DNA of 12,430 bases from Halanaerobiaceae bacterium. Its GTDB lineage: Bacteria; Bacillota; Halanaerobiia; Halanaerobiales; Halarsenatibacteraceae. The stretch spans positions 1-12,430 of the forward strand of contig PWHA01000344.1 of the NCBI GenBank assembly GCA_003554685.1. Reading direction: 5' to 3'. Position numbers and translations under genes: made by a program. This document shows, one piece after another, positions 6,216 to 12,430 of the stretch (the stretch's first letter is position 1; every line of letters starts with the position of its first letter). Below the pieces are notes generated by a model. That model saw nothing but the letters and a program-made list of their open reading frames with translations, was not told the origin of the DNA and searched no databases.

Positions 6216-6238
6216 AACTGTGTTAGAGGTGTTACCGG

Positions 6239-7225
6239 ATGAAGGTAAGCGGAACCTCCGAACAAAACGAGGCTCATGAGATAATACAGGGTCAGCTGGA
6301 GCAGGAGAGAATCAGCCATGCCTACCTCTTTCTGGGCCGACAGGGTCTGGGGAAGAAAGATCTGGCAGTAGAACTGGCCCGGTCGGTACTCTGCAGCTGC
6401 GGGGGAGAGGAAAACTGCAGCTGTACCTGCTGCAAAAAAATTGACCATGACAACCACCCTGACCTGAGAATTTTCAAACGTCCTGATAAGAGAAGAGAAC
6501 TGGGGATTGATATTATCAGAGAAATGCAGCGCCTGCTGGCTTTCAGGCCCTACGAAGGACAGAGGCGTTTTTTTATTATTTCAGAGGCAGACAGGATGAC
6601 CAGACAGGCTGCCAACTCCCTGCTGAAGACCCTAGAATCCCCTCCGGATTATGCCACCTTGATACTGCTGGCTGAAGAAGAGGAACTTCTGCTGCCGACT
6701 ATTCTTTCTCGCTGTCAGCAGATCCGGCTGAAACCAATTCCTAAAAGCAGGATAGCAGAGGAACTCAAATCTCTGGGTCTTACAGAGGATAAGTCCTCTC
6801 TGATAGCCGGCCTGAGCGGAGGGAGTCCCGGCAGGGCCCGGAAACTGGCTGAAGATGAAAGTCTTTTGGAGAGAAGAAAGGAAATTCTTAATTTTTTAAG
6901 CAGACCTGAAGAATTTAATTATTTTAATATTTTTCAAAGATCTAAAGAATGGCTGGACTGGTTTAAAGAGGATTTTCCCCTGGCTGATTTGCTAATGGAC
7001 TGGCAGCGGGATATAATGATTGTGGAGCAGGCGGGGAAAGAGAACCTCAGCAATTTTGACTATTATACTGAAATAAAAGCAGTTCGTCAGAGATTATCAG
7101 CAGGCCAGGCTGTCAAAGCTTTAGAACTGGTAGCTGGAGCGGTTCAGGATCTGGAAAATAACGTCAGGTCAGATCTGGCACTACAGGTGCTTATGATAAA
7201 ACTTAAAACATTATATACCGGATAA
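6239..7225 (+). CDS. holB: DNA polymerase III subunit delta prime
   Basis: 328 residues. An AAA+ clamp-loader subunit that works with DnaX and delta to open the beta clamp. Visible: the start region HAYLFLGRQGLGKK (27-40), a cluster of Cys at 52, 54, 60, 62, 64 and 65 in place of the usual zinc module, a degenerate Walker B (IISEADRMTRQAANSLLKTLE, 113-133), and the SRC motif (157-159) typical of clamp-loader stators. The Walker A ends GKK rather than GKS/GKT, so ATP binding is probably absent, as is common for delta prime. Residues 210-328 form a helical collar region. The ATG follows AGAGGTG closely. Its place after yaaQ and before yaaT matches the Bacillus order and supports delta prime rather than a second DnaX. 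Confidence 0.95.
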   Translation: MKVSGTSEQNEAHEIIQGQLEQERISHAYLFLGRQGLGKKDLAVELARSVLCSCGGEENCSCTCCKKIDHDNHPDLRIFKRPDKRRELGIDIIREMQRLLAFRPYEGQRRFFIISEADRMTRQAANSLLKTLESPPDYATLILLAEEEELLLPTILSRCQQIRLKPIPKSRIAEELKSLGLTEDKSSLIAGLSGGSPGRARKLAEDESLLERRKEILNFLSRPEEFNYFNIFQRSKEWLDWFKEDFPLADLLMDWQRDIMIVEQAGKENLSNFDYYTEIKAVRQRLSAGQAVKALELVAGAVQDLENNVRSDLALQVLMIKLKTLYTG

Positions 7226-7278
7226 ACCGGTTAGCCCTTAAGGGGCATAAATTTGCAGTAATTTAAGAGGTGGATAAT

Positions 7279-8133
7279 ATGAAGACTGTTGTGGGTGTGG
7301 TATTTCGACCTGCTGGCAAGGTATATTATTTTGATCCAGGAGAGATGGAGCTGGAAAAACTGGATTATGTAATTGTTGAAACTTCACGGGGTGTGGAATA
7401 CGGGATGGTTGTCATGCCGCCCAGCCAGGTTGAGGAGGATGAGGTTGTTGAACCTCTCAAACCTGTGCTGCGGGAAGCCACCCTCAAAGATAAAGAAAAA
7501 TATGAAGAAAACAAAAGGCTGGAAAAGGAAGCATTTGCCATCTGCCTTGATAAAATTGAGGCTCACGGACTTCCCATGAAGTTGGTTGATGTAGAGTATA
7601 CCTTTGATCATAACAAGATTATATTTTATTTTACCGCCGATGGCAGGGTTGATTTTCGGGAACTGGTTAAGGATCTGGCCCGGGTTTTTAAAACTAGAAT
7701 TGAACTGAGACAGATCGGGGTCAGAGATGAAGCCAAGATGATTGGCGGCCTTGGTCCCTGCGGTATGCCTACCTGCTGTACCCGTTTTCTCAGGGAGTTT
7801 AAGCCGATCTCCATCAAGATGGCCAAAAAGCAGGAACTTTCTTTGAATCCGGCCAAAATCTCCGGTCTCTGTGGTCGGCTGATGTGCTGCCTGCGCTATG
7901 AGGCTGACTGCTATAAGAAAATGAAGAAAGAGATGCCGGATTATGGTGAAGAGGTGGAGCTGGCCATCGGCTCAGGAGAGGTTGTGGACCGCAATCTAAT
8001 CAAGAAAACAGTTAAAGTTTCGATCAACGAAAAGGAAACCGTAGAGGTTGATCTTGATCATATAGAGGGATATCAGAACAGGAAGCATGAAAAAAAACAG
8101 GATGATAGCGAGAAAAAGAAGAATGATAGTTAG
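7279..8133 (+). CDS. yaaT: PSP1-domain protein YaaT (RicT-like)
   Basis: 284 residues from the ATG at 7279. AGAGGTGG (7266-7273) is the ribosome site, which makes the in-frame GTG at 7270, inside that site, unlikely. The N-terminal PSP1 domain starts TVVGVVFRPAGKVYYFDPG. The middle holds seven Cys in the family pattern: C161, C166-C167, C198, C203-C204, C211 (GPCGMPTCC and GLCGRLMCC). In B. subtilis the RicT-RicA-RicF complex carries iron-sulfur clusters and affects RNase Y-dependent mRNA processing and phosphorelay output, and YaaT also sits next to replication genes. The C-terminus ends in a Lys/Asp/Glu tail. The gene lies 53 bases after holB and 11 before yabA, in the same operon. No ricA or ricF partner is visible here. 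Confidence 0.95.
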   Translation: MKTVVGVVFRPAGKVYYFDPGEMELEKLDYVIVETSRGVEYGMVVMPPSQVEEDEVVEPLKPVLREATLKDKEKYEENKRLEKEAFAICLDKIEAHGLPMKLVDVEYTFDHNKIIFYFTADGRVDFRELVKDLARVFKTRIELRQIGVRDEAKMIGGLGPCGMPTCCTRFLREFKPISIKMAKKQELSLNPAKISGLCGRLMCCLRYEADCYKKMKKEMPDYGEEVELAIGSGEVVDRNLIKKTVKVSINEKETVEVDLDHIEGYQNRKHEKKQDDSEKKKNDS

Positions 8134-8144
8134 GGGGCAGAGCT

Positions 8145-8522
8145 GTGGATGAAGAAATTTTGAGAACCCTGGCTTATTTTCAGGAGGAGATTGAAGAGCT
8201 ATCCCAGCGCTTTCAGGAACTTAAAGATATAACCTATGAGCTGTACCGGGAGAGGGAAAAACTGAAACAGGAGAATGAAGACCTGAAAAGGCTTATATTT
8301 CAGGACCGGGAAGACGAGAGCCCTGAGAGTGAAAAGCATCATAAGGCCACCTATAATCTGGCAAAACTTTACCAGGAAGAATACCATATCTGCCATTTAA
8401 ATTTTGGTGATAAACGAGAGGGAGACTGCCTTTTCTGCCTTCAGCTTCTGGAAAATCAAATGGATGATGAGAATAAATATGATGCAGAAAATTTTGAGCA
8501 GCAGGGGCTGGAGATTTCATGA
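8145..8522 (+). CDS. yabA: Replication initiation control protein YabA
   Basis: 125 residues with a GTG start at 8145, chosen because GGGGG (8133-8137) lies 7 bases upstream and the next residues DEEILRTLAYFQEEIEELSQ match the family's N-terminal coiled coil. The coiled coil runs to about residue 52 and is followed by a short acidic hinge. The C-terminal zinc-binding part has His81, Cys83, Cys95 and Cys98 (HICHLNFGDKREGDCLFC), the hallmark of YabA. About 27 extra, mostly acidic residues follow it. In Bacillus, YabA forms a tetramer that bridges DnaA and the beta clamp to restrain re-initiation. The stop overlaps the start of rsmI (ATGA). The match by motif and neighbourhood is strong. Confidence 0.95.
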   Translation: MDEEILRTLAYFQEEIEELSQRFQELKDITYELYREREKLKQENEDLKRLIFQDREDESPESEKHHKATYNLAKLYQEEYHICHLNFGDKREGDCLFCLQLLENQMDDENKYDAENFEQQGLEIS

Positions 8523-9376
8523 TTGCCGGCCGTTTTTATATCTGTCCCACACCGATTGGTAATCTGGAGGATATCACCCTGAGGGTACTGAAAATTTTAC
8601 GGGAGGCAGATCTGATAGCCTGCGAGGATACCCGCCGTACCGGCAAACTGCTGCAGCACTATGAGATTGATACTCCCTTAATAAGTTATCACGAGCATAA
8701 TGAGGTTAAGCGCACCGATGAGCTGCTTGATAAGCTGGGCCAGGGCAGGGACATTGCCCTGGTCAGTGATGCCGGGACTCCCGGCATTTCAGACCCGGGA
8801 GAAGTGGTAATTCAGGCTGCTCTGGAGGCCGGTGCTGAAGTTATACCTCTGCCGGGCGCTTCAGCCCTGATATCGGCTCTGGTAGTTTCCGGTCTATCCA
8901 CCGAAAGATTTGTTTTTGAAGGTTTTCTGCCCCGCAGGGGCCAGGAACGGGAGGGGCGGCTGGCTGAGATAACTGTGGAAACAAGGACAGTGGTAATTTA
9001 TGAGTCTCCCTACCGGATTCAGGATACCCTAAAGGATCTGGCTTCCAGAATGCCGGAGCGCCAGCTGGCTCTAATAAGGGAAATCAGCAAAATCCATGAG
9101 GAAAAAATCTACGGCCAGGTCGGGGAACTGGCAGAAAAAATGCAGGAAAGAGAACTGCAGGGAGAAATAGTTCTGGTCATTGACGGTCGGGAGAAGGATG
9201 AGGATCAAATTGATTTTACAGAGATGACTGTTCTGGATCATCTCAAACTGTTAATGGACAGAGGATATACCAAAAAGCAGGCTATCAAGGAAGCAGCCCG
9301 GGTAAGAGAACTTCCCAAAAGTGAAGTTTATAAAGAGGCTATTGTGATTGATGCCCGGGTTAACCAGGACGATTAA
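8519..9376 (+). CDS. rsmI: 16S rRNA (cytidine(1402)-2'-O)-methyltransferase RsmI
   Basis: 285 residues, normal for RsmI (YraL/YabC family, SAM-dependent tetrapyrrole-methylase fold). Motifs in order: CPTPIGNLEDITLR (9-22), ACEDTRRTGKLL (34-45), LVSDAGTPGISDPG (81-94), LPGASALISALVVSGL (111-126), FEGFLPRRG (133-141), YESPYRI (161-167), REISKIHEE (187-195). The C-terminal helical region GYTKKQAIKEAARVRELPKS (249-268) is also typical. It 2'-O-methylates C1402 in the decoding centre of the ribosome. The ATG overlaps the yabA stop, so translation is likely coupled. It is the last closely packed gene of the tmk operon; metG follows after 84 bases without an intrinsic terminator in between. Confidence 0.97.
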   Translation: MIAGRFYICPTPIGNLEDITLRVLKILREADLIACEDTRRTGKLLQHYEIDTPLISYHEHNEVKRTDELLDKLGQGRDIALVSDAGTPGISDPGEVVIQAALEAGAEVIPLPGASALISALVVSGLSTERFVFEGFLPRRGQEREGRLAEITVETRTVVIYESPYRIQDTLKDLASRMPERQLALIREISKIHEEKIYGQVGELAEKMQERELQGEIVLVIDGREKDEDQIDFTEMTVLDHLKLLMDRGYTKKQAIKEAARVRELPKSEVYKEAIVIDARVNQDD

Positions 9377-9406
9377 AGAGGCAGATCAGGAATACAATAT
9401 TTCCTA

Positions 9407-9446
9407 ACAGGAATTAATGAAACCGTAAAGGAATTAAGGAAACCGT
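9407..9446. repeat. Tandem 20-bp repeat in the rsmI-metG gap
   Basis: Two adjacent 20-base units (9407-9426 and 9427-9446) agree at 18 of 20 positions and end in GAAACCGT. A third, degenerate AGGAAT lies one unit upstream, so AGGAAT begins at 9388, 9409 and 9429 (steps of 21 and 20, about two helical turns). A small AGGAA/TTCCT inverted repeat (9388-9405) brackets a -10-like TACAAT (9393-9398). The array ends 14 bases before the metG start and could be a leader or operator element, or simply a recent duplication. Confidence 0.6.
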
Positions 9447-9460
9447 GCAGAAGGAGAGAG

Positions 9461-11452
9461 ATGAATATGAGCAAAGAAACTTTTTATGTAACCACACCGA
9501 TTTATTATCCCAGTGATCGTCTGCATATAGGTCATGCCTATACTACTACCGCAGCAGACTCCATTGCCCGTTTTAAAGAGATGCAGGGTTATGACACCAT
9601 GTTTTTAACAGGTTCTGATGAGCATGGACAGAAAATTGAACGGAGAGCGGCTGAATCCGGGGAAGAGCCCCAGCAGTATGTCAATAAAGTAGTGGCCACT
9701 TTTATTGAACTCTGGCAGAAGCTGGGCATTGAATATGACCAGTTTATCAGAACAACCGATGAAAATCATCAGAGAGTAGTTCGGGAAATTTTTCAAAAGC
9801 TCTATGATAAAGGTGATATCTATCTGGACAAATACGAGGGCTGGTACTGCACTCCCTGCGAAAGCTACTGGCAGGAGCGTCAGGTTTCTGAAGAGGAGGT
9901 CTGCCCTGACTGCGGCCGGCCCCTGGAATGGGTGGCTGAAGAAAGCTACTTTTTTAAGATGAGCAAATATGCCGATCGGCTGCTCGAACATATTAAGGAG
10001 CATCCTGATTTTATTCAGCCGGAATCCCGCCGTAATGAGATGGTCAATTTTATTGAAAGCGGTCTCGATGATTTAAGTGTATCCCGGACCACCTTTGACT
10101 GGGGGATAGAATGCCCGGTTAATGAAGATCATGTCATTTATGTCTGGATTGATGCTTTAAGTAACTACATTACAGCCATGGGTTATCTTTCCAATGAGGA
10201 AAAGTTTAATCACTACTGGCCGGCGGATATTCACCTGGTCGGTAAGGATATTCTGCGTTTTCATACAATTATCTGGCCTTCAATTTTGATGGCTCTGGAT
10301 CTGCCTCTGCCCAAACAGGTCTTCGGACACGGCTGGCTCTTAACTGAAACCGGTAAAATGTCAAAATCGGTGGGCAATGTTGTTGACCCTCTTGAATTGA
10401 TAGAGGATTTTGGCCGGGATGCCATCAGATATTTTCTGCTGCGGGAAGTGCAGTTTGGAGCCGATGGCACCTATTCCACCGAAGCTCTGATTCAAAGGAT
10501 TAACTCGGACCTGGCCAATGATCTGGGCAATCTGTTAAATAGAACTGTAAGTATGGTTGAGCAGTATTTTTCCGGGGTGGTACCGGCTCCAGATGCCGAA
10601 CTCGAAGTTGATCGGGATCTCAAGGAAACAGCCCGGCAGACACAAGAAAGAGTGGCAGCAGAACTGGAAGGGCTGCATTTTACCACTGCCCTGGAAGAGC
10701 TCTGGCAGTTTGTCCGGCGCTGTAATAAATATATTGATCAGACCAAGCCCTGGATTCTGGGCCGGGATGAAAGCCAGCAGGAGAGACTGGGAACAATTCT
10801 CTATAATCTACTGGCCGGCCTGCGTCAGATTGCTATTATGTTAAAACCTTTTCTGGTTGACACTCCGAAAAAAATCGGAAGACAGATAGGAGCCCAGCAG
10901 AATATCAGGAAAGCCAGCTGGGAAGATCTGACTGAATGGCAGGTTCTGCGACCCAGCAGCAGGGTGGAGAAGGGAGATGCGCTTTTCCCCCGGATTGATC
11001 TGGATGAATATTTTGAGCAGAAGCAGGAAAGCAGCCGGGAAGAGGAGCTGGAAGTAAAGGGAGATAAAGCTGAAAGCAAAAAAGATGATAAAAAAGCAAA
11101 GCCCTCAGCTGAAGAGCAGAAAGAAAACTTAATCAGCTTTGAAGATTTTAAAAAGCTGGAGCTAAAAGTTGCCAGAGTGGTAATGGCTGAAAGAATTTCC
11201 GGCAGTGATAGTCTCCTGAGGCTTGAAGTCGATCTTGGCCAGGAGCAGCGCCAGCTGGTAGCCGGTCTGGCCGGACATTATAGTGAAGAAGAGCTGAAGG
11301 GTAAAGAGATTGTAATTGTGGCCAATCTGGAGCCTGCCGAGATTTTTGGTGTAACCTCTCAGGGTATGCTGCTGGCAGCAGAGGATGAAGATGGAAGCCT
11401 GGCCCTGCTGCAGCCAGAAAACAGGGTTGAACCTGGCAGCCACATTAGCTAA
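9461..11452 (+). CDS. metG: Methionine-tRNA ligase (with C-terminal tRNA-binding domain)
   Basis: 663 residues. It attaches Met to tRNA-Met. The class I motifs are HIGH (22-25, in DRLHIGHAYTT) and KMSKS (299-303, in TETGKMSKSVGN). One four-Cys zinc knuckle is present (C130, C133, C148, C151), marking the single-zinc type. VYVWIDALSNYITAMGY (226-242 area) is a conserved core segment. An anticodon-binding helical domain covers about 345-500. A linker of about 40 residues, rich in Lys, Glu and Asp, leads to a C-terminal EMAP/Arc1-like tRNA-binding domain (about 560-663, FEDFKKLELKVARV...). AAGGAG (9451-9456) is the ribosome site. ATG 9461 is 4 bases after it and ATG 9467 is 10 bases after, so the protein may begin at MSKETFYV. 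In Bacillus tatD follows metS, but here rex does. Confidence 0.97.
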   Translation: MNMSKETFYVTTPIYYPSDRLHIGHAYTTTAADSIARFKEMQGYDTMFLTGSDEHGQKIERRAAESGEEPQQYVNKVVATFIELWQKLGIEYDQFIRTTDENHQRVVREIFQKLYDKGDIYLDKYEGWYCTPCESYWQERQVSEEEVCPDCGRPLEWVAEESYFFKMSKYADRLLEHIKEHPDFIQPESRRNEMVNFIESGLDDLSVSRTTFDWGIECPVNEDHVIYVWIDALSNYITAMGYLSNEEKFNHYWPADIHLVGKDILRFHTIIWPSILMALDLPLPKQVFGHGWLLTETGKMSKSVGNVVDPLELIEDFGRDAIRYFLLREVQFGADGTYSTEALIQRINSDLANDLGNLLNRTVSMVEQYFSGVVPAPDAELEVDRDLKETARQTQERVAAELEGLHFTTALEELWQFVRRCNKYIDQTKPWILGRDESQQERLGTILYNLLAGLRQIAIMLKPFLVDTPKKIGRQIGAQQNIRKASWEDLTEWQVLRPSSRVEKGDALFPRIDLDEYFEQKQESSREEELEVKGDKAESKKDDKKAKPSAEEQKENLISFEDFKKLELKVARVVMAERISGSDSLLRLEVDLGQEQRQLVAGLAGHYSEEELKGKEIVIVANLEPAEIFGVTSQGMLLAAEDEDGSLALLQPENRVEPGSHIS

Positions 11453-11495
11453 AGACAAAATATGGTTGTGAATGCAGGAATTTTGCTCTTTAGCT
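11447..11495 (+). other. Long hairpin spanning the metG stop codon
   Basis: Bases 11447-11461 (AGCTAAAGACAAAAT) pair with 11480-11495 (ATTTTG, bulged C, TCTTTAGCT) to give 15 base pairs with one bulge and an 18-base loop. The metG stop TAA (11450-11452) lies in the left arm. The loop contains TTGTGAA (11466-11472), which matches a half of the known Rex operator. The following bases are TGAATTTTATAATAG, not a clean T run, so it is a poor intrinsic terminator. It may act as a 3' end stabiliser, a weak terminator, or an operator before rex. Confidence 0.6.
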
Positions 11496-11502
11496 TGAAT
11501 TT

Positions 11503-11508
11503 TATAAT
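11503..11508 (+). promoter_or_regulatory. Candidate -10 box of rex
   Basis: A perfect TATAAT stands 42 bases before the rex ATG, in AT-rich DNA. At 16-18 bases upstream there is no good -35 box (TTTTGC at 11481-11486 is the nearest). The start would be near 11515. Because the preceding hairpin overlaps the expected -35 region, a regulator binding there could block the promoter. Confidence 0.45.
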
Positions 11509-11550
11509 AGAATATGTGAAATTAAGTATTTAATAAAGGAGTGAGCAGAT

Positions 11551-12213
11551 ATGAAAGATAGAGATTCTATTCCCAGGGCTACCATCGAGCGCCTTCCGCT
11601 TTATTACCGCTGCCTGGATAAACTTGATACCTTTGAAGATGTTGAAGTGGTTTCTTCCAAAGAACTGGGAGGACGTCTGGGAATTCCTCCCACCCAGGTA
11701 AGAAAAGATCTTTCCTATTATGGAGAATTTGGCCGCCGGGGAGTTGGCTATGATGTTTTCGATTTAAAGAAATCTGTGGGAAATATTCTGGGAGTCGATA
11801 AAACCTGGCCGGCAGTACTAGTAGGAGCCGGGAACCTGGGAAGAGCCCTGGTAAATTACAACGGTTTCAGCAAGATGGGGCTGGAAATAGTGGCCGCTCT
11901 TGACACTGACCTGGATAAAATTGGCAATAGAATTGGTTCTCTCGAGGTTGAGAGCACCAAGTACTTAAAGGAGATAGTAGAGGAAAAGGAGATTCCCCTT
12001 GGTATTCTGACTGTCCCTTCGGAAGCGGCTCAGAATGTGGCAGATGAGATGGTCGAGGCGGGAGTTAAGTTTATCTGGAATTTTGCTCCGACCCGCCTTT
12101 ATGTTCCTGATGATGTCACCGTTCGTAATGAAGATCTGGCAGTTGGAATTGTCAGTCTTATTTATCATTTGAGCTGGCAGGAAAAAGAAAACAGCAAAGA
12201 GGATAATAAATAA
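11551..12213 (+). CDS. rex: Redox-sensing transcriptional repressor Rex
   Basis: 220 residues, normal for Rex. The N-terminal winged-helix DNA-binding domain (about 1-80) shows RLPLYYRCLDKL, then KELGGRLGIPPTQVRKDLSYYGEFGRRGVGY (37-67). The Rossmann domain contains GAGNLGRALVNY (92-103) and an Asp-rich AALDTDLDKIG (115-125). WNFAPTRLYVPDDVTVRNEDLAVGIVSL (176-203) is near the C-terminus, where a swapped helix usually completes the dimer. Rex binds DNA when NAD+ is high and is released by NADH, so it turns on fermentative and respiratory genes when reducing power builds up. AAAGGAG (11535-11541) is the ribosome site, 9 bases before ATG. The nearby half-sites suggest possible autoregulation. It is probably the last gene of its transcript in this window. 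Confidence 0.97.
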   Translation: MKDRDSIPRATIERLPLYYRCLDKLDTFEDVEVVSSKELGGRLGIPPTQVRKDLSYYGEFGRRGVGYDVFDLKKSVGNILGVDKTWPAVLVGAGNLGRALVNYNGFSKMGLEIVAALDTDLDKIGNRIGSLEVESTKYLKEIVEEKEIPLGILTVPSEAAQNVADEMVEAGVKFIWNFAPTRLYVPDDVTVRNEDLAVGIVSLIYHLSWQEKENSKEDNK

Positions 12214-12271
12214 GATTAGTTTAAATTTTTTTAAATTCATTCTGCCGGACTGCTCAGGTATTATTTGCCAG

Positions 12272-12295
12272 AAGGAGAGCCGGACCTCCCTTTTT
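12272..12295 (+). terminator. Possible intrinsic terminator after rex
   Basis: AAGGAG (12272-12277) can pair with CTCC-(C)-TT (12286-12292, one bulged C) around an 8-base loop, followed by T residues to 12295. The stem is short, and the gap before it (58 bases from the rex stop) is otherwise AT-rich. This is the best candidate for the end of rex, but it is weak. Confidence 0.35.
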
Positions 12296-12395
12296 AGCAA
12301 GAATTATAGCAGGAGAGCAAGGTTCTGCTCACCCGCAGCAGGCTGTCTTTCAGATTGTAATTTTACCAGAAAAACCTGATAATTACTTATGATAT
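12296..12395 (+). other. Structured non-coding stretch with competing hairpins
   Basis: CTGCT (12325-12329) can pair with AGCAG at 12308-12312 or with AGCAG at 12337-12341. A third, overlapping choice is GAGCA (12315-12319) with TGCTC (12326-12330). These pairings exclude each other. A further imperfect stem uses GTAATT (12357-12362) with AATTAC (12381-12386). No coding frame is convincing. With the terminator just after, this resembles an attenuator-type leader for a gene past the edge, but no known riboswitch or T-box motif is recognised. Confidence 0.3.
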
Positions 12396-12430
12396 AACGT
12401 CGCATTAAACTTTCAGTGCGGCGTTTTATT
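12396..12430 (+). terminator. Intrinsic terminator at the window end
   Basis: AACGTCGCA (12396-12404) pairs with TGCGGCGTT (12417-12425; one G·U) around a 12-base loop, followed by TTATT to the window edge. It could end the rex transcript, a small RNA, or an attenuated leader. The sequence just upstream, TGATATAAC (12390-12398), also resembles an extended -10 box, which would instead start a transcript here. Confidence 0.7.

Noticed and set aside
6347..6361. HolB Walker A ending GKK as a sign of a broken gene
   Set aside because: Delta prime subunits often lack a working ATP site, and the rest of the protein is intact.
9377..9460. T-box leader before metG
   Set aside because: The gap is only 84 bases and lacks the conserved T-box sequence and a terminator.
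9605..10003. - strand open frame of 132 codons opposite metG
   Set aside because: It is entirely within the conserved MetRS catalytic region and has no supporting signal.
11965..12300. - strand frame with a hydrophobic Phe-rich stretch over the rex end
   Set aside because: The hydrophobic run comes from AT-rich DNA after rex; the remainder is opposite conserved Rex sequence.
12301..12362. tRNA gene in the tail (GGTTC at 12321-12325)
   Set aside because: No cloverleaf can be drawn around it; acceptor and anticodon stems are missing.

Overview
The window reads as chromosomal core sequence from a low-to-mid GC Firmicute-type bacterium. It carries most of the DNA replication and repair neighbourhood known from Bacillus subtilis as dnaX-yaaK-recR ... 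tmk-yaaQ-yaaR-holB-yaaT-yabA ... yabC(rsmI) ... metS. The proteins are rich in Asp and Glu, and several have highly charged linkers or tails (DnaX, MetG, TrxB N-terminus, YaaT C-terminus). Together with the ATG/GTG starts and strong GGAGG ribosome sites, this suggests an anaerobic, possibly halophilic clostridial or Halanaerobiales-like organism. That assignment is inference and the genus cannot be fixed from the sequence. Every gene is on the + strand. I see no mobile element, CRISPR array, rRNA or tRNA.

Layout: (1) 1-2143, the 3' part of dnaX (open at the left edge), then ybaB/ebfC and recR, tightly packed and closed by a strong intrinsic terminator. (2) 2144-3824, guaB (IMP dehydrogenase) alone behind its own promoter region, with a palindrome filling the promoter. 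(3) 4005-5087, trxB alone, closed by a strong terminator. (4) 5102-9376, a promoter and a structured leader followed by the operon tmk, yaaQ (darA, cyclic-di-AMP receptor), holB, yaaT (ricT-like), yabA, rsmI. Several junctions are ATGA overlaps. metG (9461-11452) follows after an 84-bp gap that holds a tandem repeat. (5) 11447-12213, a long hairpin that begins inside the end of metG, then a TATAAT box and rex (NADH/NAD+-sensing repressor). (6) 12214-12430, a non-coding tail with competing hairpins ending in an intrinsic terminator, possibly the leader of a gene beyond the edge.

The genes fit together as chromosome replication (DnaX tau subunit, HolB delta prime, YabA control of DnaA), recombinational repair (RecR, YbaB), DNA precursor supply and redox (GuaB, TrxB, Tmk), translation (RsmI, MetG), and regulators that read second messengers or redox state (YaaQ, YaaT, Rex). 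No clearly new protein system is present. The points most worth checking are non-coding: a possible dnaX frameshift or slippage site, the metG-rex hairpin, the repeats before metG, the palindromes before guaB and trxB, and the structured tail.
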